Assembly (NCBI GenBank): GCA_021800165.1
Contig: JAJYZF010000011.1
Span: 1 to 64,000 of the forward strand
Length of the DNA stretch: 64,000 bases
Direction of reading: 5' to 3'
Source of the DNA: Planctomycetota bacterium
GTDB lineage: Bacteria > Planctomycetota > Phycisphaerae > WQYP01
Of this stretch, positions 1 through 8,654 are shown piece by piece; positions within the stretch are counted from its first letter, which is position 1, and each line of letters begins with the position of its first letter. The notes beneath the pieces were generated by a model. That model was not told the origin of the DNA, made no database searches, and was given only the letters and a program-made list of their open reading frames with translations. Made by a program: the position numbers and the translations under genes.

Positions 1-109
1 TCAACTTGAATTCCGTAGCCTTCCATGGCCGAATCCTTTATTCAAACATACACTGCGAACATCCTGTCCGTACTTCCTTATCATAATAATCCATTGCCAA
101 ATCGGGAAG

Positions 110-1204
110 TTATTTCGGAACTATTCCATAGGCGGTACCGATGGTGGCGTTGGCACCGGCATCCACAAAATCACCCCCGGACCACGGGCCACCGTTATTT
201 TTTGTGAGTGTCGCGGCAAAATCCTCATACCAGTTGTGGCCGCCGAGGCTCTGAATGCCACTGGCCAGAGCGACGCGTTCATCGCCATACATGGCATAAA
301 AGTTGTGCTCGTGGGGATTAAAATTTTTGTTCATCCACGCCAGGCCGCGCAAGATAGAACGGTCCGCCGTTGGCCGTATTCCGGGCTGCGCAAACAGGTA
401 TTCGTCGCAAATAAATAGGCTGGCCACGCCGCCGGGGGTCATAGTGGTGAATCCCGCCGGCCCCGGCGGCGGGTCGGGAACGAAAGCGGGATGCGGCCTG
501 GTGCCGGTGTATACCCAGGTGCCATTGGGATATTGAGTGTTGACCCAATGAGACCGGGCCAAGCGCCAATATCCGCCCGGAATGGTCAAACCCGCGTGGG
601 CGCAGGCCCACATGCCAAGAATACCGTACTGGGTATTGGAATTATCCCCAGTGCCTCCCAAGCGGGCGGGATGGCCCAGCGGGGGCAACGGAAAATGCAT
701 GGTGTAGCCATAGGCACCGTCCAGACGGATCGTTCGGATCAGAAAATTTTCATCTTCCTCCAATACCATCCGGTACCGCTTCTTGGGCGGGAGCAAGGCC
801 ATGGCGTTGGCTTGAAAAGAGGCCGTGTACGTGCCAGTGGGCTTGAGTTTGACGAGAAAATTGATCGCCGCCCGCATCTTAGGCGAGTAGATATCAAGTT
901 CCGGCAGGTGCAGGCTCTGGCCCACATCCAGCAGGGCCTCCGTCACCAGAGCGGTCTCGCCGCCGCGGGCGTGCCATGGTGCCTTCGCGAAGCCGGGCTT
1001 TTCCCATAATCGGGTCGCGCTTTCGCCGGCCAGAAGAAAATGCGCCCCGCGTGTGATCGCACCGATCACCACCTGGCTGCGCACCACCACGTGCCCCTCG
1101 GCGGGCGCCCCTGGTGCCAGCGATAACGCCGACAAGATGCCAGCGCCTACCGCCAGGCGGGGCCACAAACCGCTGCGGCGCCTGAAACTATGGAGACAAA
1201 ACAT
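110..1204 (-). CDS. Secreted prenyltransferase-like alpha/alpha-toroid protein
   Basis: This is a 364-residue protein of unknown activity. The chosen start has an AGGAG six bases upstream; longer in-frame starts lack one. The N-terminus is basic (FRRRSG) and is followed by a hydrophobic segment ending near APAEG, so a signal peptide is likely. The body has spaced NTQYGILGMWA and NTQYPNGTW blocks, resembling the repeats of squalene-cyclase/prenyltransferase-type barrels that are common in planctomycete surface proteins. A catalytic DxDD motif of true squalene-hopene cyclases is not seen, so cyclase activity should not be assumed. The C-terminus (GTAYGIVPK) stops early where relatives usually continue for some helices, so the end may be truncated. 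The nearest gene upstream on this strand is more than 800 bases away, so it is probably monocistronic. Confidence 0.55.
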   Translation of the reverse strand: MFCLHSFRRRSGLWPRLAVGAGILSALSLAPGAPAEGHVVVRSQVVIGAITRGAHFLLAGESATRLWEKPGFAKAPWHARGGETALVTEALLDVGQSLHLPELDIYSPKMRAAINFLVKLKPTGTYTASFQANAMALLPPKKRYRMVLEEDENFLIRTIRLDGAYGYTMHFPLPPLGHPARLGGTGDNSNTQYGILGMWACAHAGLTIPGGYWRLARSHWVNTQYPNGTWVYTGTRPHPAFVPDPPPGPAGFTTMTPGGVASLFICDEYLFAQPGIRPTADRSILRGLAWMNKNFNPHEHNFYAMYGDERVALASGIQSLGGHNWYEDFAATLTKNNGGPWSGGDFVDAGANATIGTAYGIVPK

Positions 1205-2054
1205 GTTCAACTCCTGGCTCATAGGGCGCAGCGCTGGCCACGCCAACTCGCTGGATGCCGGGTTCCGCCATCCCCTGAATTCTTCGCACGTCGCAAAGAT
1301 ATTTCCGCGCGCCGTCGCGACCACCAAGGCCCTTCACGCCACGCCAGCAGCCGAAATTTCTGCGCGGTAAAACACGAATTTATTTTTGTGCGGTCCCGAA
1401 CGTCCGTTTGGGAAGACCTGCTCCTTGGTGCCGGGCCGGAATTCCCAGCCCGACGGGTGGCACCGCATCCGCCATCTGGTCGCATATTCAAATCTGATTT
1501 AAATCGTAGCATGAAACCCTTTTGTGTCGTTGATGGCGTGTTAACCTTCAAAGCCCATTCTAAGTTCGACGCTGCGGAGTGGACAAGCCCCGCGATCCAA
1601 ACAGATAGCGCCCCAATACAATTTTTCTGGTACGGAAAACTGCGCCGGGGCGACTACTACGGCGGGATCGGGCGTGATGTTGCTCTGAAAACCCCTGGCG
1701 CGCACGCATTTTTTTTCGGGAATATCGGCAACGGTCGCCCGTCCGTTGCCACCGGGCACCATTTGCAGTCCCCTACGCTGCCAGGCCTGCACCCACAGCC
1801 ACAGCGATAGAGATTCCTTTTGCCGGCAAATGCCCCCAATGCCGCCGGCCTGCGCTGGGCTGGCGGGGGTCTGGAAAAATCGGTGGGGAACGGATCGGGC
1901 GCAATGCGAGGGCAGGCGGGAAGTAATTGGGGCCCACAACGGGCAAGATGCAAGCTCAGGGAATGCGGCGCTTGGCAGACTGCACGGCAGGGGCGGAGGT
2001 TTTTCTGAAATTTTTCGTGAGCCGCAGGCCGCCCCGCATCGCGGCCCGGCAGCG
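1205..2054. other. Gene-poor stretch of about 850 bases
   Basis: Open frames exist on both strands (for example 1190-1810 plus and 1541-1939 minus), but none has a ribosome binding site, a recognisable domain or convincing residue composition. I see no tRNA-like fold and no strong terminator. The AT-richer patch around 1485-1515 could hold the promoter of the secreted protein at 110-1204, but no clear -35/-10 pair is visible. Confidence 0.4.
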
Positions 2055-3779
2055 TTATTGGGCGGAGGGGATCTTCGGTAAGATCAAAAATGGATTATGA
2101 CGGTGGGCGTCCGCCGCGGCTTGAGCGGCTTTGGCCAACTGCTGCATTCTCTGGGCATTGTCCGATGCCAGTCGGGCCAACTGCAGATAAACCATGGTCT
2201 GCACAGCCGGGGTGAGCCATTTCACCGGTGAGGTTCCGGATGGATAGAGGCTTCGGGCTTGGCCCAGCACACTTAACGCTTGCAGCAAGGCCTGTGTAGC
2301 CTTGGTTTTCAGGCCGGCTTCCGTAGCGTTGTTGATAACGGGTAATGGCGAGGTGAGGTTGATGGTTGCATAGGCCTTGCCGGCGTCGGTCTGGGCTTGC
2401 AAGCGGCTGGTAATGGCGGTCAAACGCAGGGCATAGGCTTGGGCCTGATACAACTGTGCCAGCCCCTGGTTGATGTCCAGCAGACATTCCGGAATGGTAT
2501 TGGATTTGGCTTCCACCAGTGGATTGTAGGCACTCATACCGGCTTGCTGTAATTGCGAGGCCTCGCTGCGATTTTTGCTTTGTTCGCTGGCCGCGGCCGC
2601 CAGATGCCGCTGTGCCAGTTGGGCCGATTTCACGGCCGCATCGCCATGAGAGAGCATGACTTTCCAGTGGAGCTGTAGGGCCGCCAGCCGCCGATTGAGC
2701 GTCTGCAGGCCGGCATTTTTACCGGCAATCAGCGTGGTGATGTCGGCCTTGATAGCCGCTAGACGCGAAGCCTGCTTTTGGTCTAAGACCTTGGCGGTGC
2801 TTAGGGCTGCGGCAAGTTGTTGGGTCTTGGCGGTGGCGGCATGAAGGCGAAGCGTGGCGGCCTGGACATCGGTTTGGGCAAAATCAAGCCGGCCTTTGAG
2901 TATGGCCAGTTTTTCGCCAATGACGGCACCCTTATTGAGCAACCCCACCGCCTGCTGAAAGCTCTGCAAGGAACCAGACCCTGTGGTTTGGCGCGATTGA
3001 TTTTCCAGCAGCGTGCCTCTTGCATCCAAGGTGCTCCGCTGATGTTGGAGAGCGGTAATATCGGCGGTCAATTTATCCGCCTTGGCCTGGGCGGCTGCCA
3101 AGTTCGCCTGGGCGGCGCTGCGGGCGGTTTGGGCCGCGGCCAGTGCCGTACGGAATTGCCGCACCATATCGGCTCCCGTGCCCAGGGCTTGCATTGTGGC
3201 ATTACGCCCGGCAATGGTCAGGGCCAGTGTATTGACGTCATCGACGGCGGCGCGCACCTGTTCGACGGAGCGTTCCATCTTCACCAAAGATCGCTGCGCA
3301 TCGCCTAGCGCGATAAATCCGGCCTGGGCTTCGAGCAGGCCTTTGAATTGGTAATGCAGATCCGGTGAGGCCAGAGCGGCGGAAATCAGGGCGGCGGCAT
3401 GACGGAAATCACGACTTGTGGACCGGGGCATTAAAAAAGATGCGGGATGTCGCCCAGCGCCTCGCACATGGGCACTGATGTAGCTTTGCAGTTGCGTCTG
3501 GTTTTTGATGGGCGTAGAGAGTTGGCCCGGAAAATTTTTCTGCGGGCGAAACGCCCCCGCGCTGGCCACAATGCGGGCGGCTTTATTGCTGGCCTCCAGG
3601 GCCGCATGGTCGGCACTACCCGATGGAGAATTGTTGCAGCCGGCCAGGGCCGAGAGGCTTAGTACCAGCGCCGGGGCTAGTACCAGGCGAGGCATGGCCC
3701 CCGTCCAGCGGTTGATGCGGCCAGGGAAATTTGTACTGGGCACAAGTGCCATGCTGAAAGTTTTATCCATGTTGCGCAT
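2055..3779 (-). CDS. Lipoprotein with long coiled-coil region, function unknown
   Basis: This 574-residue protein is probably membrane-anchored. A lipobox (LSALAGC, Cys48) follows a hydrophobic stretch, so it should be lipidated and exported. Much of the chain is Ala/Gln/Leu-rich heptad-like helix (for example AAQAKADKL, ATAKTQQLAAAL), consistent with a periplasmic coiled coil. There is no enzymatic motif. The start is supported by AGGAG ten bases upstream; a GTG directly before it would be better spaced, and an internal ATG at 3695 would give a more classical lipoprotein signal (MPRLVLAP...). It is transcribed divergently from the rfb operon. The role is unknown; a scaffold, adhesin or efflux-associated role is possible but unsupported. 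Confidence 0.6.
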   Translation of the reverse strand: MRNMDKTFSMALVPSTNFPGRINRWTGAMPRLVLAPALVLSLSALAGCNNSPSGSADHAALEASNKAARIVASAGAFRPQKNFPGQLSTPIKNQTQLQSYISAHVRGAGRHPASFLMPRSTSRDFRHAAALISAALASPDLHYQFKGLLEAQAGFIALGDAQRSLVKMERSVEQVRAAVDDVNTLALTIAGRNATMQALGTGADMVRQFRTALAAAQTARSAAQANLAAAQAKADKLTADITALQHQRSTLDARGTLLENQSRQTTGSGSLQSFQQAVGLLNKGAVIGEKLAILKGRLDFAQTDVQAATLRLHAATAKTQQLAAALSTAKVLDQKQASRLAAIKADITTLIAGKNAGLQTLNRRLAALQLHWKVMLSHGDAAVKSAQLAQRHLAAAASEQSKNRSEASQLQQAGMSAYNPLVEAKSNTIPECLLDINQGLAQLYQAQAYALRLTAITSRLQAQTDAGKAYATINLTSPLPVINNATEAGLKTKATQALLQALSVLGQARSLYPSGTSPVKWLTPAVQTMVYLQLARLASDNAQRMQQLAKAAQAAADAHRHNPFLILPKIPSAQ

Positions 3780-4011
3780 CACGTTTGTGCTCCTGTGTAA
3801 GTTACGCCGCAACGTCGGCAAGCCACGGTTCCAAGCAGGGAACTTGGGCGTAATGGGTGAATCCGAAGGCCTCAAGGGTGGCCTAACAACGGGATTTTCA
3901 GACTCCGGCCAACCATCCGTCCTGGCCACCCAGTCGTTTCTATGCTTTATTTACCAGCGCGGGATAGATGCGTCAACAGAAAAATTACCTCTCGCGCTGC
4001 GGATATGGTCA

Positions 4012-4040
4012 TTGACTTGGTTCCATTCTTCGTTTACATA
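4012..4040 (+). promoter_or_regulatory. Candidate sigma70-type promoter of the rfb operon
   Basis: TTGACT (5/6 to the -35 consensus) is followed by 17 bases and TACATA, a weak -10. It lies about 45 bases before the rfbA start in the 306-base divergent gap between the lipoprotein gene and rfbA. Planctomycete promoters are poorly characterised, so this rests only on consensus similarity. Confidence 0.35.
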
Positions 4041-4085
4041 CAGACTCTGGACTTGGGACGCATTGGTATAACGGGGATGAAAATG

Positions 4086-4955
4086 ATGAAGGGGATCGTT
4101 CTTGCCGGTGGTGCGGGCACCCGACTCCACCCCATCACGCTGGCCGTAAGCAAGCAGCTTCTGCCAATCTACGATAAACCCATGATTTATTATCCCTTAA
4201 GCGTGCTGATGCTGGCCGGCATCCGGGATATTCTGTTGATCTCCACCCCGGTCGATTTGCCCGCCTTCGAAAGGCTGCTCGGCGATGGCAGTCAGTTTGG
4301 AATAGAGTTGCATTATGCCCCACAACCCAAGCCCGAAGGCCTGGCGCAGGCGTTCCGGATTGGGGAGAGCTTTATCGGTACCAGCCCGGTCGGCCTGATT
4401 TTGGGCGACAATATCTTTTATGGGCATGGCTTTTCTGAAACATTAAAAACCTCCGCCCGGCTGACCGCCGGGGCTAAAATTTTCGGTTATCGTGTTTCAG
4501 ATCCAGAACGTTATGGCGTGATCGAGCTGGATTCCCACGGCTCGCCCATTGCTCTGGTGGAAAAGCCAACCCATCCTAAGACCAATCTGGCTGTGCCCGG
4601 GCTTTATTTTTACGGTCCGGAGGTGGTGCGACGGGCGTGGGAACTGCAGCCCAGTGCGCGCAACGAACTGGAAATCACCGATCTGAATCGTACTTATCTG
4701 GAATCCGGCAATCTCGAGGTGGAAATTCTGGGGCGCGGCATGGCGTGGCTGGATACCGGCACCAACCGCACACTTCTTGAGGCCGGGGCCTTCATTGAAG
4801 CTATTGAAGAGCGCCAGGGACTTAAGGTAGGATGTCTGGAGGAAATCGCGTTTCACCAGGGGTGGATCAGCCGCGAAAGACTGCTCGACGATGCCTGGCG
4901 CATGGGGAAAAGTTCCTACGGCAATTATCTGCGAGCCTTGGCGGACAATTCTTAA
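4086..4955 (+). CDS. rfbA: Glucose-1-phosphate thymidylyltransferase
   Basis: RfbA joins dTTP and glucose-1-phosphate to make dTDP-glucose, the first step of the dTDP-6-deoxyhexose pathway in the cytoplasm. The 289-residue length is that of the family. The N-terminal nucleotide-binding signature GGAGTRLHP and the [11 protein letters not shown] block are intact, as is LGDNIFYG in the middle. Two ATGs lie close together; this one has GGGGA at good spacing and matches the family start MKGIVLAGG. It is the first gene of an operon with rfbC (7-base gap) and rfbB. The product feeds surface polysaccharide or glycoprotein synthesis. Confidence 0.95.
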   Translation: MKGIVLAGGAGTRLHPITLAVSKQLLPIYDKPMIYYPLSVLMLAGIRDILLISTPVDLPAFERLLGDGSQFGIELHYAPQPKPEGLAQAFRIGESFIGTSPVGLILGDNIFYGHGFSETLKTSARLTAGAKIFGYRVSDPERYGVIELDSHGSPIALVEKPTHPKTNLAVPGLYFYGPEVVRRAWELQPSARNELEITDLNRTYLESGNLEVEILGRGMAWLDTGTNRTLLEAGAFIEAIEERQGLKVGCLEEIAFHQGWISRERLLDDAWRMGKSSYGNYLRALADNS

Positions 4956-4962
4956 TTCGGAT

Positions 4963-5541
4963 ATGCTCATGCGACGAATTGATACCATTCTTTCCGGCGT
5001 CTGCGTGCTAGAACCGATTGTGCATGGTGATTCGCGCGGTTTTTTCATGGAAACCTACAATCGACGGGTGTTCCAGGACTTGGGCATTACCTGCGATTTT
5101 GTGCAGGATAATTTTTCCCGCTCCGGGCGCGGCGTGCTGCGCGGGTTGCACTACCAGATTCGCCAGGCCCAGGCGAAACTGGTGCGCGTGACCGCCGGGG
5201 AGGTTTTTGATGTAGCGGTGGATGTGCGCCGGGGCAGTCCTACTTTTGGTCGCTGGATCGGCGAAACTTTAAGCGCCGAAAACCGGCGAATGCTTTTTGT
5301 TCCGGCGGGGTTTGCCCACGGATTTTATGTGCTTTCCGATGGTGCGGAGTTCGCCTATAAGTGCTCCGATTACTATTCGCCCGCGGATGAACGCGGCATT
5401 CTGTGGAACGATCCGGAGGTGGACATTCGCTGGCCGCTGCGCGGGACTGCTCCACTGCTTTCCGCCCGCGACGCGAAATTCGGGACGCTGGCCGCAGCCC
5501 GGCCGGAAGATTTATTCAGCGGGCAGTGCGATCAGCCATGA
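4963..5541 (+). CDS. rfbC: dTDP-4-dehydrorhamnose 3,5-epimerase
   Basis: RfbC epimerises dTDP-4-keto-6-deoxyglucose at C3 and C5 to dTDP-4-keto-L-rhamnose. The 192-residue product is a cupin-fold enzyme with the expected signatures: HGDSRGFF near residue 21, GLHYQ with the catalytic base His63, and AYKCSDYYSP with the conserved tyrosines near 132-138. The gene starts just after the rfbA stop, so the pair is co-transcribed. The unusual order is A-C-B, and the last enzyme of the rhamnose route (rfbD, reductase) is not adjacent. Confidence 0.94.
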   Translation: MLMRRIDTILSGVCVLEPIVHGDSRGFFMETYNRRVFQDLGITCDFVQDNFSRSGRGVLRGLHYQIRQAQAKLVRVTAGEVFDVAVDVRRGSPTFGRWIGETLSAENRRMLFVPAGFAHGFYVLSDGAEFAYKCSDYYSPADERGILWNDPEVDIRWPLRGTAPLLSARDAKFGTLAAARPEDLFSGQCDQP

Positions 5542-5592
5542 TTCCGTCGGGATGGGTACTAAAATCCAGCCGCCTTTTTCTGGAGTTTTTAC

Positions 5593-6663
5593 ATGGTCAT
5601 CACTGGATTGCACACCCCGAAAGTTGTACTGGTCACCGGCGGGGCGGGGTTTATCGGATGCAATCTGGTCCGGCATCTGCTGGCCCACGATCCACATCTG
5701 CAAATCATCAACATTGATGCCCTGACCTATGCCGGTTCCAGGGAAAATCTGCGGGATATTGAGGCGCAGCATGCCGGGCGACACCACTTCATCCAGGCCG
5801 ATATCTGCGACGTTGCCGCCATGAACGCTCTTTTCGTCCGCGAACCCATTGATACGGTTATTCACCTTGCCGCGGAGAGCCATGTGGACCGGTCCATATC
5901 CGGACCGGAAGCCTTCTTGCGGACCAATGTCATGGGTACCTACGTGTTGCTGCAGGCGGCCCGGGCCGTGTGGAAGGACCGGTCCGGCACGCGTTTTCAT
6001 CATGTGAGCACGGATGAAGTGTATGGATCGCTGGGCGTGGCGGGCCTGTTTACGGAAACCACGCCTTACGACCCCAGCAGTCCATACAGCGCTTCCAAGG
6101 CGGCGTCGGATCATCTGGTGCGGGCGTGGCATCGCACCTATGGCCTGAATGTGACCATTTCCAATTGTTCCAACAATTACGGGCCATTCCAATTTCCGGA
6201 AAAGTTGCTGCCCCTGATGATCTCCAATGCTCTGGAAGGCAAACCTCTGCCGGTGTATGGCGACGGCAAAAATGTTCGCGATTGGCTTTTTGTGCAGGAT
6301 CATTGCGCGGCCATTGAAACCATTGTGCGGCGGGGTACCTCCGGCCGCACGTATAACGTGGGGGGGCATAATGAATGGACCAATCTCAATATTGTGCATC
6401 TTTTGTGCGATACGCTGCAGGAAATGCGCCCGCGGACATCCGGCCATTACCGCGATTTAATCACCTTTGTGGCTGACCGTCCGGGCCACGACCGCCGGTA
6501 CGCCATTGACGCCGGCAGAATTGCCGCGGAATTGGGCTGGAAGCCGGAGCACACGTTTCCGACCGGGCTGGCAAAAACCATTCGCTGGTATCTGGCCAAC
6601 ACGGCGTGGATTGAGGCGATTCGCAGCCAGCGTTACCAGGGCCAGCGTCTGGGCCTGGTGTAG
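5593..6663 (+). CDS. rfbB: dTDP-glucose 4,6-dehydratase
   Basis: RfbB converts dTDP-glucose to dTDP-4-keto-6-deoxyglucose using bound NAD. The 356-residue extended SDR has the Rossmann motif TGGAGFIG at residues 15-22, the active-site STDEVYG block and the YSASKAASD catalytic Tyr/Lys motif. GGAG lies seven bases before the ATG. It follows rfbC after 51 bases. The end of the chain carries about 15 residues beyond the core, which is within the normal range. It works before RfbC in the pathway, although it is encoded after it. Confidence 0.95.
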   Translation: MVITGLHTPKVVLVTGGAGFIGCNLVRHLLAHDPHLQIINIDALTYAGSRENLRDIEAQHAGRHHFIQADICDVAAMNALFVREPIDTVIHLAAESHVDRSISGPEAFLRTNVMGTYVLLQAARAVWKDRSGTRFHHVSTDEVYGSLGVAGLFTETTPYDPSSPYSASKAASDHLVRAWHRTYGLNVTISNCSNNYGPFQFPEKLLPLMISNALEGKPLPVYGDGKNVRDWLFVQDHCAAIETIVRRGTSGRTYNVGGHNEWTNLNIVHLLCDTLQEMRPRTSGHYRDLITFVADRPGHDRRYAIDAGRIAAELGWKPEHTFPTGLAKTIRWYLANTAWIEAIRSQRYQGQRLGLV

Positions 6664-6730
6664 GCGCCATTGATGGCAGGCCGCTCGTTCTGGCTCGGCC
6701 AGCGCGGGCCGCAGACCAGTTGGCAAAAGT

Positions 6731-7510
6731 TTATACCGCCTTGGCCAGAAAGCCGCCGTCCACGACCAGCGTCTCTCCCGTGACGAAGCTGGCGGCATCG
6801 CTGAGCAGGTAAACGGCGGCTCCGACAATTTCTTCGGCCTGGCCGAAGCGACCCATGGGGGTATGGTCCATGAGCCATTGGCCCCGCGGGGTACCGGCGA
6901 TGAGCGGGCGGTTCAAATCTGTGGGAAATACGCCGGGGGCGATGCCGTTGACCCGTATGCCGTATTGGGCCCATTCGTTGGCCAGACCACGGGTGAGAGC
7001 CATGACCCCGGCTTTCCCGCACGCGTAGGCCAGCACTTCGGAAAAAGATACGTAGGAATTCAGGGAGGCAAAGGTGATGATGCCGCCACGCTGGCCTTTG
7101 GCATCCGGTGATTGGTTTTTCATCGCCCGGCCGGCGGCCTGGGCCACGATAAAGGCCCCCACCAGATTAACGCGGACGATGGCTTCAAAATCCGCGGGCG
7201 AAAGGTCCAGCGACGGTTGCTTTTTGATGACACCCGCGGCGTTGATCAAAGCGTCAATGCGGCCCAGGGTTTTTATGGTGTGGGCGACGGCGGCCGCGGC
7301 GCTGTCGGGGTTGGTGACGTCCACGCTGATGGCGTCATGCCCCGGACCAAGCCGCGCTTTCATGGCGGCCACCTTGGCGGGGCTGGAGGAACCGGCCACC
7401 ACCCGAGCTCCGGCTTGCACCAGTCCCAGGGTGAGAGCCTGCCCCAAGCCACTGGTGCCGCCGACCACCAGATACGATTTTCCCGAAATATCAAAAGTGG
7501 AAAGCGTCAT
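6731..7510 (-). CDS. SDR-family dehydrogenase, probably of sugar acids (KduD/gluconate dehydrogenase-like)
   Basis: This 259-residue classical short-chain dehydrogenase has the nucleotide motif GGTSGLG at residues 18-24, the NAAG block, a Ser in the SLNSY segment and the catalytic YACGK motif. Its layout is that of KduD and related sugar-acid oxidoreductases. It is the last gene of the seven-gene minus-strand operon, three bases after the Ldh-family gene, with GGAGG upstream inside that gene. In the proposed pathway it could be the fructuronate reductase making D-mannonate, or act on a 3-deoxy-diketo acid; sequence alone does not decide. Confidence 0.8.
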   Translation of the reverse strand: MTLSTFDISGKSYLVVGGTSGLGQALTLGLVQAGARVVAGSSSPAKVAAMKARLGPGHDAISVDVTNPDSAAAAVAHTIKTLGRIDALINAAGVIKKQPSLDLSPADFEAIVRVNLVGAFIVAQAAGRAMKNQSPDAKGQRGGIITFASLNSYVSFSEVLAYACGKAGVMALTRGLANEWAQYGIRVNGIAPGVFPTDLNRPLIAGTPRGQWLMDHTPMGRFGQAEEIVGAAVYLLSDAASFVTGETLVVDGGFLAKAV

Positions 7511-7513
7511 GGG

Positions 7514-8614
7514 TTAATCCTCCAAAGGAGTTAGACGGGTGCGATCAAAAGATACGCCTGCGGCCAGGGCGATTTGGGCGAAGGCGTCGATTTCGGCGGA
7601 GGTAAACACAAGTCCGCCCAGCCGGGTCGATTTTTCCGCGGCCCGCGCTTCCGGCTGACCGGGCAGCAGGCACTGTTCGTTGCCGTGGCCAAGGATGTCG
7701 CGCAGGACGGCGGCCAGATTTTCAGTTTGACTGCGATTTTGCGCAAAGGCACCGCAGTTGAGGGCGTCGGGATGAATGCACTGGAAGAAAAAAGCCGGGG
7801 TGCGTTTCTCCTCAACCGGACCGGTATTCCACCGGCTGCGCAAAGTAGGCAAAGATCCTCCAATCAGGGCGGCCAGGATTTCATCGATCAGGGACAACCC
7901 GTAGCCTTTGTGCTGGCCGAAAGGCAGCAAAGCTGTAACCGCCGCGGGGTCCATGGTTTCATGGCCATGGCGATCGACAGCACAGCCGGGGGGCAACGTT
8001 TTCCCTTCCCTGGCCAGTTGCTGCACCCGCCCCATGGCCACCACGCTGGTGGCCCAGTCGATGCAAACCGGAAAGCCCACGGCCGCAACCGTCGGAAACG
8101 CCCAGGAATGAGGGTTGGTACCCAAGGTGGGAAATTTACCCCCAAATGGTACTACTTCCGCCAGAGCCGCGGTGCAGCACGTGTAGGCAACGTAACCTTT
8201 TGTCGCGGCGTCAATCACGTAACCTCCGCCCCAGAGATAATGAAAGGCGTTGTCCACGGCGACGGCTCCGATCCCGAACTCGTCGGCCAGTTTCATGCAG
8301 TGCCGCATCGCTTCCAGGGCGACCGCCTGCCCGAGCTTGCGGTGCGCGTTCCAGCGCGCGACGGCTTTGAAGGGGCTGGGCAAGATTTGAATTTCCGCAC
8401 CGGGCACGCAGCCGCCCGCGCCGGAGCCAAAATGGTCGTCCAGGTGCAGAGCCTTGATGGCATTGTGGGTTTTTATACCGTGGCGGGCGGCGGATTCACC
8501 GACAATCGCGGCGGCCTGGGCTTCGGCGGCGGTGTAGCCACGCTGGCGGTAGGCCGCGGCGACCAGCGTATTGTGCATTTCCACAGGCATGAGGTAGTTG
8601 GCAGCAGTCATCAT
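7514..8614 (-). CDS. Malate/L-lactate dehydrogenase-family (type 2) oxidoreductase
   Basis: The 366-residue product belongs to the Ldh-2/MDH-2 family of NAD(P)H-dependent 2-keto acid reductases, which includes ureidoglycolate dehydrogenase and diketogulonate reductase. Visible features are the SAARHGIKTHN segment with the family's catalytic His, the central DNAFHYLWGGG block and the C-terminal GLSLIDEILAALIGG helix. Two adjacent ATGs can serve as start; upstream frame extension lacks a binding site. It lies between the KDG-type kinase and the SDR gene in the same operon, which fits reduction or oxidation of a sugar-acid intermediate. The precise substrate is unknown. Confidence 0.8.
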   Translation of the reverse strand: MMTAANYLMPVEMHNTLVAAAYRQRGYTAAEAQAAAIVGESAARHGIKTHNAIKALHLDDHFGSGAGGCVPGAEIQILPSPFKAVARWNAHRKLGQAVALEAMRHCMKLADEFGIGAVAVDNAFHYLWGGGYVIDAATKGYVAYTCCTAALAEVVPFGGKFPTLGTNPHSWAFPTVAAVGFPVCIDWATSVVAMGRVQQLAREGKTLPPGCAVDRHGHETMDPAAVTALLPFGQHKGYGLSLIDEILAALIGGSLPTLRSRWNTGPVEEKRTPAFFFQCIHPDALNCGAFAQNRSQTENLAAVLRDILGHGNEQCLLPGQPEARAAEKSTRLGGLVFTSAEIDAFAQIALAAGVSFDRTRLTPLED

Positions 8615-8654
8615 TGAATTTCCGAAGTAAGAAAAAAGGTGGTCATCAGCCGCA

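Noticed and set aside
1190-1810. Plus-strand frame of 206 codons in the gene-poor stretch
   Set aside because: No ribosome binding site, no domain, and Arg/Pro-rich composition typical of a chance frame in GC-rich DNA; it also overlaps the start of the secreted protein gene.
7574-8617. Plus-strand frame of 347 codons
   Set aside because: Antisense shadow of the Ldh-family gene, which has clear family motifs.
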